DNA of 56,568 nucleotides from Bacteroidales bacterium (GCA_013314715.1 JABUFC010000019.1:1-56568); one strand, 5' to 3'. Positions 25,423-34,583 are shown, counted from the first letter of the stretch. Program-made: numbers and translations. The notes: a model not told the origin generated them from the sequence alone.

Positions 25423-26601
25423 ATGAGAAAGATTTTCATTCTTTTTAGCTTTGTAGTTTTATCTATTACTGCATTTAACCAAATAGATCCTTTATTATCG
25501 CCTTATTATCAAAATGGTCCGTATTCGGTGGTCATGGATTCAGATATGACTGCTACACCCAACGATTTATTGTTTTTTAGACCTTCTAATTCTACAGGTG
25601 GTCCATTTCCTACCATATTATTTCAACCCGGCGCTAATGGAACTGGTACAAGTTACATCAACAAGCATAGTTACGATATTTATTGGCAACATTTAGCTTC
25701 ATACGGATTTGTGGTAATCATTATAAACAACACATCCGGTGGTCCAAACTCTACATTATTTACGCAAACACACGATTACATAAAAACTAAAGTTGCTAAT
25801 TCTTCTAATTGGATGCACTCTTATGTCGATTTGAGCAGATTTATAGTTGCCGGACACTCAAATGGTGGCATGAATGCAACCGATATCATTATTAACAGAC
25901 CTAATGAAATACAAGCTATTATTTATATGGCTTCTTATCCCAATCCTGGTATTTTTGGTTTAGGTGCTCAAAATGTTGGAAGTTATAATGGCAAAGTTAT
26001 GTTAATGTGCGGTAGCGAAGATAATACTTCTGCACCTTTAGTTGGATCGACGAATGATGTTGCCAGCAATGCTTTTCAAAATAGGTTTACGGCGGCATCA
26101 TGTAAGACCTGGGTTTTATTTAATGGTATTGGTCACGGAGGTTTTGGCAATTACAACAATCCCGATCAACCTGTTGGTTCTATTGGAAGGGAACCAGCTA
26201 CTGCATCGATACGTCATTATATTTGTTCGTTTTTACTTTCGCAATTTTATGCCAATGGCGTAGCATATGCTAACTTTACTCAACCATTATTAAAACCAAC
26301 TTCGGTTGGTGAATTTCAAACAACTTGTTCTCAGCTTGCTGAAATCAATGCCACGAACATAAACGCTGTTGCTTCTATATATCCAATGCCTGCAAGTTCA
26401 TATGCAATTGTAAAATTCAATCAAAATTTTTCAGGTGTATGCCATATCTACAACGTCTTAGGACAGGAAATTAGCACTTTTAAATTAAACGACGAAAACG
26501 AACATTGGATTGATTTTAGCAACTTAAATAAAGGTCAATATATTTTAGAATATATTGATGATAAGGGTTTAGTTAGTTTTGTAAAATTGATTAAGATTTA
26601 G
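25423..26601 (+). CDS. Secreted alpha/beta hydrolase (PETase/cutinase/chlorophyllase-like) with T9SS type A sorting domain
   Basis: 392 residues. The signal peptide is about residues 1-19. The hydrolase core has the nucleophile elbow GHSNGG (Ser146), a probable acid Asp200 in CGSEDNTSAP, and His238 in GIGHGG; an oxyanion-type strand (TILFQPGANG) and LASYGFVVIIINN match dienelactone-hydrolase/polyester-hydrolase-like proteins. Residues from about 311 (IYPMPASSYAIV ... VLGQEI ... LNKGQYILEY ... KLIKI) form a type A Por secretion C-terminal domain, so the enzyme should be exported through T9SS and cell-surface attached or released. I infer ester hydrolysis on an extracellular substrate; activity on plastics or cutin is not shown by the sequence. 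Confidence 0.85.
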   Translation: MRKIFILFSFVVLSITAFNQIDPLLSPYYQNGPYSVVMDSDMTATPNDLLFFRPSNSTGGPFPTILFQPGANGTGTSYINKHSYDIYWQHLASYGFVVIIINNTSGGPNSTLFTQTHDYIKTKVANSSNWMHSYVDLSRFIVAGHSNGGMNATDIIINRPNEIQAIIYMASYPNPGIFGLGAQNVGSYNGKVMLMCGSEDNTSAPLVGSTNDVASNAFQNRFTAASCKTWVLFNGIGHGGFGNYNNPDQPVGSIGREPATASIRHYICSFLLSQFYANGVAYANFTQPLLKPTSVGEFQTTCSQLAEINATNINAVASIYPMPASSYAIVKFNQNFSGVCHIYNVLGQEISTFKLNDENEHWIDFSNLNKGQYILEYIDDKGLVSFVKLIKI

Positions 26602-26622
26602 TGATGGTTTAGGGGAAAAAAA

Positions 26623-26652
26623 GAGGCTGTCAAAAATGACAGCCTCTTTTTT
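26623..26652. terminator. Bidirectional Rho-independent terminator
   Basis: A perfect 10-bp stem GAGGCTGTCA (26623-26632) / TGACAGCCTC (26637-26646), loop AAAA, flanked by an A-run on the left and a T-run on the right. It serves both the hydrolase gene (+) and the ribosomal-protein/tsf operon (-). Confidence 0.95.
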
Positions 26653-26669
26653 ATTTTTTCATCAATTCA

Positions 26670-27500
26670 TTAAATTACTAAAGAAAAGCGTTTAAAAGCT
26701 ACTACTTTTAAATCTTTGTCAATACTTTCGAGGTATTGACGAACAGTTTTTTTACTATCGCCAAGATATTCTTGATTAAGGAGTGTGCTTTCTTTGTAGA
26801 ATTTATTGAGTTTACCTTCGGCAATTTTATCAATCATGTTTTCGGGTTTACCTTCTTTGCGAGCTTGATCTCTACCAATTTCAAGTTCTTTTTCGATTAT
26901 TTCTTGTGGTACATCGTCTTTGTCAATAGCAACAGGGCTTTGAGCAGCAATTTGCATCGCAATTTCTTTAGCTATTTGTTCGTCTGAAAGTATTTTGTTA
27001 AATCCTACGATACTTCCAATTTTGCTTCCAAAATGAATATATGAATAAACGTATTCAGCTTCGATATATTCATAGCAAGCAATGTCCATGCGTTCGCCAA
27101 TGGCAGCAACTTTTTCCATAATCATATCGTTAATGGTAACTCCATCAACTTTGATTTGTTTTAGTTCGTCGATGTTTTTAGGGCGATTTTTTAATGCTGC
27201 ATCGGCAATGGTTTCAGCAACTTTAACAAAGCCTTCGTTTTTGGCAACGAAATCGGTTTCGCAACTGAGAGCGGTCATTACAACAAAACGTTTATCACTT
27301 GATGTACGTGCAACAACGCATCCTTCAGTAGTTTCTCTATCGGAGCGTTTCATGGCTATAGCTTGTCCGCGTTTACGGATAATTTCTATTGCTTTATCAA
27401 TATTTCCATCTGCTTCGTTGAGAGCATTTTTGCAGTCCATTAAGCCTGCACCAGTTACTTTTCTTAATTTAGTAATATCTGCTGTAGTTATTTGAGCCAT
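26670..27500 (-). CDS. tsf: Elongation factor Ts
   Basis: 276 residues. EF-Ts exchanges GDP for GTP on EF-Tu. The N-terminal UBA-like domain has TGAGLMDCKNAL (17-28), and the core contains the strictly conserved CETDFVAKNE, which inserts into EF-Tu. A second conserved stretch, AIDKDDVPQEIIEKE, lies in the C-terminal half. It ends the rplM-rpsI-rpsB-tsf operon, 23 nt downstream of rpsB, and is closed by the bidirectional terminator. Confidence 0.97.
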   Translation of the reverse strand: MAQITTADITKLRKVTGAGLMDCKNALNEADGNIDKAIEIIRKRGQAIAMKRSDRETTEGCVVARTSSDKRFVVMTALSCETDFVAKNEGFVKVAETIADAALKNRPKNIDELKQIKVDGVTINDMIMEKVAAIGERMDIACYEYIEAEYVYSYIHFGSKIGSIVGFNKILSDEQIAKEIAMQIAAQSPVAIDKDDVPQEIIEKELEIGRDQARKEGKPENMIDKIAEGKLNKFYKESTLLNQEYLGDSKKTVRQYLESIDKDLKVVAFKRFSLVI

Positions 27501-27523
27501 AAATTTCTTTTTTTAGGGTTTAT

Positions 27524-28339
27524 TTATTCTTTTGATTTTGGTTTACGAGCCGAACTTTTTTTACGAGCTATTGTTTTAGCTTCTTTATCAGTATTTTCTT
27601 CTTTTGAAGCTTCGGAAGATTTATCTTCGGCAGGAGTGTTTTCTTTTTCTACTTTTCTTTCTTCAAAACCTTCTTTAATAGCATCTATTATGGTGTCTAA
27701 TATTAAAGCTATACTATTCGAAGCGTCGTCGTTGGCTGGGATTGGGAAGTCAACTAAATTGGGGTCTGAATTAGTATCTACCATAGCGATAATAGGAATG
27801 CCTAAACGGCGTGCTTCGCGAACTGCAATGTGTTCTTTAGAAATATCAACAATAAAAAGTGCTGCAGGTAATCGATTCAAATCGGAAATGCTGCCTAAGT
27901 TTTTTTCTAGTTTTGCACGTTGACGATTGATTTGTAAGCGTTCGCGTTTTGATAAATTATCGAATGTGCCGTCGTTGAGCATTTGGTCAATGCTGGTCAT
28001 CTTTTTAACAGCTTTACGAATGGTAGGGAAGTTTGTTAAAAGACCACCTGGCCAACGTTCTGTAACATATGGCATATTGATATTTGATACTTTTTCGGCT
28101 ACTATTTCTTTTGCTTGTTTTTTGGTAGCCACAAATAATATTTTTCGACCCGATTTGGCTATTTGTTTAGCAACACTGCTTGCTTCTTCGAGTTTAGCCA
28201 ATGTTTTATGAAGGTCAATAATATGAATCCCATTTTTTTCCATAAAAATGTAAGGAGCCATAGCGGGATTCCATTTTCGTCTTAAGTGTCCAAAATGAAC
28301 ACCTGCTTCTAATAATTGTTCGAATGTAACTTTTGACAT
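27524..28339 (-). CDS. rpsB: 30S ribosomal protein S2
   Basis: 271 residues. Family hallmarks are LLEAGVHFGHLRRKWNP at the N-terminus, IHIIDLHKT, ERWPGGLLTNF and ALFIVDISKEHIAVREA. The C-terminal ~40 residues are a low-complexity Lys/Glu/Ser-rich tail (PAEDKSSEASKEEN) that exceeds the E. coli protein (241). It lies between rpsI and tsf; a long intergenic hairpin precedes the start codon. Confidence 0.97.
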   Translation of the reverse strand: MSKVTFEQLLEAGVHFGHLRRKWNPAMAPYIFMEKNGIHIIDLHKTLAKLEEASSVAKQIAKSGRKILFVATKKQAKEIVAEKVSNINMPYVTERWPGGLLTNFPTIRKAVKKMTSIDQMLNDGTFDNLSKRERLQINRQRAKLEKNLGSISDLNRLPAALFIVDISKEHIAVREARRLGIPIIAMVDTNSDPNLVDFPIPANDDASNSIALILDTIIDAIKEGFEERKVEKENTPAEDKSSEASKEENTDKEAKTIARKKSSARKPKSKE

Positions 28340-28365
28340 AAAAATTTATTTTTAGTTATTAATAC

Positions 28366-28407
28366 AATTGGCAAGTAGTTCTTCGTGAAGAAGAAGTCTT
28401 GCCAATT
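28366..28407 (-). promoter_or_regulatory. rpsI-rpsB intergenic RNA hairpin
   Basis: A perfect 10-bp stem AATTGGCAAG (28366-28375) / CTTGCCAATT (28398-28407) encloses a second stem TTCTT/AAGAA with a 4-nt loop, separated by an asymmetric internal loop. It lies in the 95-nt gap between rpsI and rpsB, about 27 nt before the rpsB ATG, with no T-run after it. I infer an mRNA structure controlling rpsB-tsf (autoregulation by S2 or mRNA processing), not a terminator. Confidence 0.55.
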
Positions 28408-28434
28408 TGAAAATTTCGGATAATATTTTGTACA

Positions 28435-28821
28435 TTAACGTTTGCTGAATTGGAAACGTTTACGTGCTTTCTTTTGACCTGCTTTTTTACGTTCAACTTC
28501 GCGGGGGTCGCGGGTTAATAAACCTTTAGATTTTAAAGGTGAGCGATTATTTTCGTCGAGTTCAACTAAAGCACGTGAAATGGCATGACGTAATGCTTCG
28601 GCTTGACCTCTAACGCCACCACCGCTAATGTTGGCTTTTATATCGAATTTGTTTTCTAATTCTAATATTCTAAGAGGTTGAAGTACTACGTTTTGGAGAA
28701 TTTCGCTAGGAAAATATTCTTTATAATCGCGATTATTAACTAATATTTTTCCATCACCTTCGCTAAGATAAATACGTGAAACGGCTGCTTTTCTTCTGCC
28801 AACAGTGTTTATTTTTTCCAT
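28435..28821 (-). CDS. rpsI: 30S ribosomal protein S9
   Basis: 128 residues. Family marks are the N-terminal GRRKAAVSRIYL, GGGVRGQAEALRHAISRALV in the middle, and the basic C-terminal tail ending GQKKARKRFQFSKR, whose final Lys-Arg reaches the ribosomal P site. It starts 5 nt after rplM. Confidence 0.98.
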   Translation of the reverse strand: MEKINTVGRRKAAVSRIYLSEGDGKILVNNRDYKEYFPSEILQNVVLQPLRILELENKFDIKANISGGGVRGQAEALRHAISRALVELDENNRSPLKSKGLLTRDPREVERKKAGQKKARKRFQFSKR

Positions 28822-28826
28822 ATCGA

Positions 28827-29282
28827 TTATTTAATTTTATCTATTGTAATTAAGGTTGGTTTTTGAGCTTCATGTGGATGATTAGATCCAACATATACAT
28901 ATAAATTATGTATTAAACGACGTGAAAGTCGATTGCGTGGAAGCATGCCTTTTACTGCATGTTCAACAACTTTGCGAGGGTCGGTACGCATCCATTTTGC
29001 AGGATTTTCAATGCGTTGGCCACCAGGGTATCCTGTGTGACTTAAATATATTTTCTTTTCCATTTTATCGCCGGTAAATACAACTTTATCGGCATTTATT
29101 ACAATTACATTGTCTCCACAGTCAACATGAGGAGTAAATCCTGCTTTGTGCTTTCCACGTAAAATAATTGCAATTGTTGACGAAAGACGACCAACCGGTA
29201 CGTTTGTTGCATCGATAAGCAACCAGTTCTTTTCAACTGTTTCTTTATTCAAAGAAATTGTTTTGTAGCTTAATGTGTCCAC
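28827..29282 (-). CDS. rplM: 50S ribosomal protein L13
   Basis: 151 residues. Recognised from WLLIDATNVPVGRLSS, HVDCGDNVIVINADK, the YLSHTGYPGG segment and the MLPRNRLSRRLIHNLYVY motif. It is the first gene of the rplM-rpsI-rpsB-tsf operon; a full TAnnTTTG box is 38 nt upstream. Confidence 0.98.
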   Translation of the reverse strand: MDTLSYKTISLNKETVEKNWLLIDATNVPVGRLSSTIAIILRGKHKAGFTPHVDCGDNVIVINADKVVFTGDKMEKKIYLSHTGYPGGQRIENPAKWMRTDPRKVVEHAVKGMLPRNRLSRRLIHNLYVYVGSNHPHEAQKPTLITIDKIK

Positions 29283-29319
29283 TTTTTTAATCTTTTAGTT
29301 ACCCTTAAAATACGGACTG

Positions 29320-29327
29320 CAAAGATA
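29320..29327 (-). promoter_or_regulatory. -7 box of the rplM-rpsI-rpsB-tsf operon
   Basis: Minus-strand TATCTTTG, a full consensus match, 38 nt before rplM and immediately downstream of the asnB stop. Confidence 0.7.
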
Positions 29328-29353
29328 CATATTTTTTTCTTATTTAAAACAAG

Positions 29354-31159
29354 TTATGTTAAATTTTTTATCAAAAAATTTTCTTTACTGTTTAATTGTC
29401 CCAAAATCCAATAATTAAACCAGTTTTCCATGATTAAAATTTTCCAAAGTTTCCAAATTTCACCGTTTTGTAAATAATGGTCGATCGTTTCTTGGCGTAT
29501 TAAGCCATTTTTTGCAAGGTTTGATTTTTTTAAGTGCTGAAAATAGAATAATTTATGACTATAAAATGAATCGGGACCTACAAATCCTTGTTTGGGTTTG
29601 TTTAATATATTTTGAGGTATTTTCGATTTTAAAATATTTTGTAGTAGATATTTTTGTTGTTGTTTATTAAAATAATGCTGAGGATGTAGCGAAAACATGA
29701 ATTCTACCAGTGATTTATCAAGGAAAGGTACTCTAACTTCGAGTGTATGAGCCATACTGGCGCGATCTACTTTGGTCAGTACAAGTTCTGGCAAAAATGT
29801 TTTTAAGTCGAGATATTGAAGTGCTTTAAGTGGGTGTATGTCTTTTATGTAATGCTTGCGGTAGAAATAGAAGACATCGTCGGGAATGTACTTATAAAGA
29901 TTAAAAGGTAAAAGCTTTGTTAGTTCAGAGTGGTTAAATAGTCCCATGGCCATAGATTGTGCATAGTATTCTACAAGTGAATCGTTTTTGAATAGCGAAA
30001 GGCCTTTATAGAACCATAGGTGAGACATATAAGTTTTATGCCAATGATATCCAGCAAATAATTCATCGCCACCTTCGCCCGATAATACTGTACGAACTTT
30101 TGACGCAGCAAAACGACAAATTTCATATGTTGGAACAATAGAAATGTCGGCAATAGGTTCATCATAATTATAAACCGATTGATAAATATTTTCTATTGTA
30201 TTATTGGGTAGTATTTTTTCGTAATATTCTCGAATGTTTAATTGTTGAGCAATGATAAATGCTTGTTTGTGTTCGCTTTTTTCCCAATTGTCAAAACCAA
30301 TGGTAAAAGCATAAGGGTTGTAATTATTTTCTTGGGTTAACATGGCTATAGTTGACGAGTCGAGGCCACTACTTAAAAATATACCAAGGGGAACGTCGCT
30401 TTGTAAGTGTTGTTTAACTGATAATTTCAAACGTTGATATACTTCATTGTCTATATTGCTATTATATTTTTTATCGCTTGGAACAAGTTGCCAATATTCA
30501 TGAATCTCTATACGATTGTTTTTATCGGCTATCAAATATGAAGCAGGTGGAAGTTTATATATATTTTTGTAAATAGTATTAGGAGAGGGGATGTATCGAT
30601 ATGTAAAATATTTTATAAATGATTCAAAATTTATTTCTTTGTTGAATTCGGGATGTTTTATTAAAGCTTTTATTTCGGATGCTACTATAAAAAATGAGTC
30701 GAATTGTGCATAATACAAGGGCTTTATACCGATTCTGTCGCGTGCACAAAAAAAATGTTGTTTGTTTTCGTCGTATATTACGAATGCAAACATCCCATTT
30801 AGCTTTTGCAAAACAGAATTTCCCCATTCTTCGTAACCATGTATAATAACTTCAGCATCGCTTTGGCTTTTAAATACGTGTCCTAATTGTTCTAATTGAA
30901 CTTTCAGTTCTTTGAAATTGTAAATTTCGCCATTAAAAGAGAGCCATATGGTTTGATTTTCGTTGCACATGGGTTGATTCCCTGATAAGGATAAGTCAAT
31001 AAGCGAGAGTCGTGCATGGCCAATTGCTACTGTTTGGTTATTAAGTATATGAATGGATTGGTTATCTTTGCCGCGATGTTGCATAGTTAAAAGCATTGAG
31101 TTAGCAGTTTTGCGTTCGATGAGTTTTTGTGTTGACTTTATGCCTAATATCCCACACAT
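29354..31159 (-). CDS. asnB: Glutamine-hydrolysing asparagine synthase (AsnB-like)
   Basis: 601 residues. The N-terminal amidotransferase domain starts with the catalytic Cys2 (MCGILGI); the synthetase domain has the ATP pyrophosphatase loop LSSGLDSST. Further marks are GEGGDELFAGY and VRVPFLDKSLVEFM. The enzyme makes asparagine from aspartate, glutamine and ATP. It starts 1 nt after a Wzx-like flippase gene on the same strand; asnB-like genes in such settings often amidate sugars or peptides of surface glycans, so a role outside amino-acid synthesis is possible. Confidence 0.88.
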   Translation of the reverse strand: MCGILGIKSTQKLIERKTANSMLLTMQHRGKDNQSIHILNNQTVAIGHARLSLIDLSLSGNQPMCNENQTIWLSFNGEIYNFKELKVQLEQLGHVFKSQSDAEVIIHGYEEWGNSVLQKLNGMFAFVIYDENKQHFFCARDRIGIKPLYYAQFDSFFIVASEIKALIKHPEFNKEINFESFIKYFTYRYIPSPNTIYKNIYKLPPASYLIADKNNRIEIHEYWQLVPSDKKYNSNIDNEVYQRLKLSVKQHLQSDVPLGIFLSSGLDSSTIAMLTQENNYNPYAFTIGFDNWEKSEHKQAFIIAQQLNIREYYEKILPNNTIENIYQSVYNYDEPIADISIVPTYEICRFAASKVRTVLSGEGGDELFAGYHWHKTYMSHLWFYKGLSLFKNDSLVEYYAQSMAMGLFNHSELTKLLPFNLYKYIPDDVFYFYRKHYIKDIHPLKALQYLDLKTFLPELVLTKVDRASMAHTLEVRVPFLDKSLVEFMFSLHPQHYFNKQQQKYLLQNILKSKIPQNILNKPKQGFVGPDSFYSHKLFYFQHLKKSNLAKNGLIRQETIDHYLQNGEIWKLWKILIMENWFNYWILGQLNSKENFLIKNLT

Positions 31160-31160
31160 G

Positions 31161-32504
31161 TTAAAACGAATTAATAGGGAATAATTGTTCTATACAAATA
31201 TAAGTAGTGATTGTTAAAATTGAATAAAAGATAAACCATGTCATGTGTGTATAATGATGGGGTAATAATTGATTTTTTTTGTAAACGAAGAACATTAAAA
31301 TTATTTTTTCTATGCTAAAAGCAATAACTGTGGCTAAGGCAATTCCTTTTATCGAAAAATTTGAAAGTAATATAAAGCTGAAAGCAAGTTTGGTAAAAAA
31401 TTCAATAATAGATGCCCATAATAAATATTTATTTTGTCCTTTGGCCATGAGTATAGTTTGAGGAAATACCATTCGAGGTATTACCAGCAAGAGCATAATA
31501 TTAAAAATGGGAGCACTATCAATAAATATAGGATTAAAAATATATTTAAACAGGTAAAAGCTAGTTATCATCAAAACGATACTTAAGGGAAATAAAACAT
31601 GCATGAGTTGTAATGCTTGTCGTTTTAATTGTTTTATGCCTGGAATAATACTAGTAGAATTGTTTAAAATAGGAATCATAGCATTGCTAAAAGCACTTGC
31701 CAATAAAACAGATATAGGAAGTTCGCGAGCTCCATATCTATAAATAGCAAAAATGCTATCGTCAAAATGCATAGACACTAAAATGCCATCTACGTAAGGA
31801 ATAGATCCTGCTATAAATGCTCCAAGAATTAAAGGACGAGAAAGCAATAATGCAATTTTAATTTGGTGTATTGATATTTTAAAAATACAGTATTTATATA
31901 AAGTTTTAATAAGCCATAATAGTCGCAAAAAAGTAATAAAAACTAGCCCCCATAGCGAATATACTAAATCATTAAAAATAAAAGCAGGGATGATAATGAT
32001 AAGGAGCTGAATAAGGTAACTAAATATGCCGTATAAATAAATTAATTTAAGGTTATTATTTAATAGGTATATATATTCAATGAAATAAGTTAAGGGAGAA
32101 AGTAGTAAATAGCTAAGAAAAATAAACTTATACGGAATGAATGTGTTGTTGATAAAAAAAAGACTTAATGGCTTTTCAAAACAGAATACAATAATAAAAA
32201 CAACGATACTAAAAACAGATGCTAGAATTACATTATTAAATAAATAAGTTGCTTGTTCGTTTTTAGATTTTATTTTATGATATTGTCCTAAGAGTGATTG
32301 AATAAGACCATTTGTCCAGAAAAAGCTTAATGCTCCTGCAAAGTATATAAATTTTTCATATAAACCAATATCCTTAACGGTGTAATTACTTTTAGCAAAA
32401 GCAATACTTATTAAGAATAAAGTACTAAACCGTGCAAGTTGAATAAATTGTAATGCAACAACAGGATTTTGGAGTTTAATGAGATATTTGTTGCTCTTAA
32501 TCAT
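31161..32504 (-). CDS. Oligosaccharide flippase-like protein (MOP/Wzx superfamily)
   Basis: 447 residues with about 12-14 hydrophobic segments and few charged loops, the layout of Wzx/MurJ/MATE-type flippases. No catalytic motif is expected in this family. It likely moves a lipid-linked glycan or lipid across the inner membrane. Its start overlaps the MBL gene by 4 nt and it is followed 1 nt later by asnB. Substrate unknown; the full set of glycan genes is not present. Confidence 0.72.
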   Translation of the reverse strand: MIKSNKYLIKLQNPVVALQFIQLARFSTLFLISIAFAKSNYTVKDIGLYEKFIYFAGALSFFWTNGLIQSLLGQYHKIKSKNEQATYLFNNVILASVFSIVVFIIVFCFEKPLSLFFINNTFIPYKFIFLSYLLLSPLTYFIEYIYLLNNNLKLIYLYGIFSYLIQLLIIIIPAFIFNDLVYSLWGLVFITFLRLLWLIKTLYKYCIFKISIHQIKIALLLSRPLILGAFIAGSIPYVDGILVSMHFDDSIFAIYRYGARELPISVLLASAFSNAMIPILNNSTSIIPGIKQLKRQALQLMHVLFPLSIVLMITSFYLFKYIFNPIFIDSAPIFNIMLLLVIPRMVFPQTILMAKGQNKYLLWASIIEFFTKLAFSFILLSNFSIKGIALATVIAFSIEKIILMFFVYKKNQLLPHHYTHMTWFIFYSILTITTYICIEQLFPINSF

Positions 32505-33145
32505 CCAATAAAGGTATTGAAATTCTTTTCATTGGCAATAGTTGTTTCGCTACCGTGGCCAGGGTAAACAATGGTATTTTCGGGTAAAGTAAGTAGTTTT
32601 TGTTTTATTCCGTTTAAAAGTTGTTCCATATTACCTAGGGCTAAATCAGTTCTTCCAATACCGCCTTCAAATAAAATATCGCCTGAAATTAAAAAATTTG
32701 ATGTTTGAGAGTATAAAGCAATACCACAAGGACTATGTCCAGGAACATGAATAACTTTTAAAAAATCATCGCCTATTTGAATTTTATCGTTATCGTTTAA
32801 AAGTATTTTGGGTTTAGGGGGATTTTGCATGTTGAAACCAAAATACTGGGTTTGTATAGGAATATCAAAATTTCCTGCTAAAAATATATAATCTTTATGA
32901 ATAGAAAGTGGAGTATTGAAAAATGATGAAACAAAATGTGCACCCATTACATGATCGAAATGAAAGTGTGTAATAATAATATGTTTAACGGTTAATTGAT
33001 GTTCTTTTATAAAATGTGTAAGTGTAGATTGCTCATTTTCACTGTAGCACGATGGGTCTATTATAGCGGCACTGCCATCGGTGTTCCATATTACGTAGCA
33101 GTTTACCATTAAAGGATTAAAAGAAAAGCATTTTAATTGTAACAT
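32501..33145 (-). CDS. MBL-fold metallo-hydrolase (glyoxalase II-like)
   Basis: 214 residues. The metal-binding signature THFHFDH (HxHxDH) is at about residues 59-65; further ligands are in HVPGHSPCG, SGDILF and YPGHG. The layout matches the small hydroxyacylglutathione-hydrolase-like MBL proteins common in Bacteroidota; the reaction is likely thioester hydrolysis but the true substrate is unknown. It starts 2 nt after pcm and overlaps the flippase start by 4 nt. Confidence 0.85.
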   Translation of the reverse strand: MLQLKCFSFNPLMVNCYVIWNTDGSAAIIDPSCYSENEQSTLTHFIKEHQLTVKHIIITHFHFDHVMGAHFVSSFFNTPLSIHKDYIFLAGNFDIPIQTQYFGFNMQNPPKPKILLNDNDKIQIGDDFLKVIHVPGHSPCGIALYSQTSNFLISGDILFEGGIGRTDLALGNMEQLLNGIKQKLLTLPENTIVYPGHGSETTIANEKNFNTFIG

Positions 33146-33147
33146 AA

Positions 33148-33783
33148 CTATTTACCTTTTACAAACGGTACAAAAATAAATTGACCGTGTTTAGTTATTG
33201 TAATTTGATTATTTTCGTTCTTTTCAATTAACGTCATTTCATGTGTATGGTCTCCAACTGGTATAACCATTCGGCCTCCAGCAGCTAATTGTTCAACTAA
33301 CATTTGAGGAATTTCTTTTGCCCCTGCTGTTACAATTATTTTATTAAACGGAGCATAAGCAGCTTTGCCTAAATATCCATCGCCATAAAATTGATGAACT
33401 TTATAGCCCAGAAAATTTAGTCTTGCTTGTGAATCTAAAAATAATTGATGGATGCGTTCAATAGTAAAAACTCGTGCTCCCATTTCAGCTAAAATTGCTG
33501 CTTGATAACCGCTACCAGTCCCAATTTCAAGCACTTTGTCGCCTTTTTCTATTTGTAAAAGTTGAGTTTGAAAAGCTACTGTATAAGGCTGAGATATAGT
33601 TTGTCCTTCACTAATAGGCAATGCCTGATCTTCGTATGCTAATTTTTCTAATCCTTTATTTACAAATAAATGTCGTGGTACTTTTTCGATTGCTGCTAAA
33701 ACAGGCTCTGAATGAATTCCTTTTTGTTTTAAGGTTTCAACCAATTTTTTTCGTAATCCTTTATATATTAAATTATCTTCCAT
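33148..33783 (-). CDS. pcm: Protein-L-isoaspartate O-methyltransferase
   Basis: 211 residues. It methylates isoaspartyl residues in aged proteins as the first step of repair. Motif I of the SAM fold is VLEIGTGSGYQAAILAEMG; the Pcm-specific segment LPISEGQTISQPYTVAFQTQ precedes it, and the C-terminal LVEQLAAGGRMVIPVG is also typical. It lies between the HD hydrolase and MBL genes in a minus-strand run. Confidence 0.94.
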   Translation of the reverse strand: MEDNLIYKGLRKKLVETLKQKGIHSEPVLAAIEKVPRHLFVNKGLEKLAYEDQALPISEGQTISQPYTVAFQTQLLQIEKGDKVLEIGTGSGYQAAILAEMGARVFTIERIHQLFLDSQARLNFLGYKVHQFYGDGYLGKAAYAPFNKIIVTAGAKEIPQMLVEQLAAGGRMVIPVGDHTHEMTLIEKNENNQITITKHGQFIFVPFVKGK

Positions 33784-33813
33784 GGTACCTACAGTTATGC
33801 AAAGGTAAATATT

Positions 33814-34464
33814 TTATTCAAAATCTAATTGTTCCCATTCTGTATAAAATTGATTGAGAAATTGTTCCATAAAACGATGTCTTTTATTGGCTATTTCTTT
33901 TGCTTTTGGGGTATTCATTAAATCTTTTAGTAATAGAAGTTTTTCATAAAAATGGTTTAGCGTAGGAGCATCACTTCTTTTATATTCATCTTTTGTCATG
34001 GCAAAATTCGGCTTTATGTCTGGATTATATATGCTTCGATTTTTAAATCCTCCATAATTAAATGTTCTAGCAATACCGATAGCTCCAATAGCATCCAATC
34101 GATCCGCATCTTGAACAATTTTAAATTCAATACTTTTTTCAATTTGATTGTTAATATTCTTAAATGAAATATTTTCGATGATGAAAATTACATGATGGAC
34201 AATATCGATATCAATCTCTAATTTTTCTAAAAATGCTTTTGCTTTTTTAGGTCCAATAGTCTCATCACCAGAGTAAAATTTTGAATCGGCTATATCGTGC
34301 AATAAAGCTGCTAATTCTACTACTAAAATATTTGAATTTTCGTATGCTGCAAGTTTTTTAGCTAATTGCCAAACTCTATAACTATGCCACCAATCGTGAC
34401 CTCCTTCAGCATTTTTTAGCTCTGTTTGAACATAACTTATAGTATGGTTAATAATAGTATTCAT
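33814..34464 (-). CDS. HD-domain phosphohydrolase
   Basis: 216 residues. The HD-superfamily metal site is visible: HDWWHSYRVW with the first His, ALLHDIADSKF with the HD pair near residue 52, and a later QDADRLDAIGAIG Asp. This YedJ/PPase-like subgroup acts on phosphate esters or nucleotides; the physiological substrate is not known. It heads a minus-strand run with pcm, the MBL hydrolase, the flippase and asnB. Confidence 0.87.
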   Translation of the reverse strand: MNTIINHTISYVQTELKNAEGGHDWWHSYRVWQLAKKLAAYENSNILVVELAALLHDIADSKFYSGDETIGPKKAKAFLEKLEIDIDIVHHVIFIIENISFKNINNQIEKSIEFKIVQDADRLDAIGAIGIARTFNYGGFKNRSIYNPDIKPNFAMTKDEYKRSDAPTLNHFYEKLLLLKDLMNTPKAKEIANKRHRFMEQFLNQFYTEWEQLDFE

Positions 34465-34508
34465 CTTTTTTATGCCAAATTGGTTGTTACTTCTTTTTCA
34501 AAAAAAAG

Positions 34509-34516
34509 CAAAAGTA
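34509..34516 (-). promoter_or_regulatory. -7 box of the HD hydrolase gene
   Basis: Minus-strand TACTTTTG, a full match to TAnnTTTG, 45 nt before the ATG. Confidence 0.55.
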
Positions 34517-34575
34517 ATAGATGTTAATTAATTTTAATCAATTTAATAGATTAAAAAACTTTTTGAAAAATTCAA

Positions 34576-34583
34576 TATTTTTG
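34576..34583 (+). promoter_or_regulatory. -7 box of the SH3-domain protein gene
   Basis: TATTTTTG, a full consensus match, 50 nt before the ATG at 34633. Confidence 0.5.
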
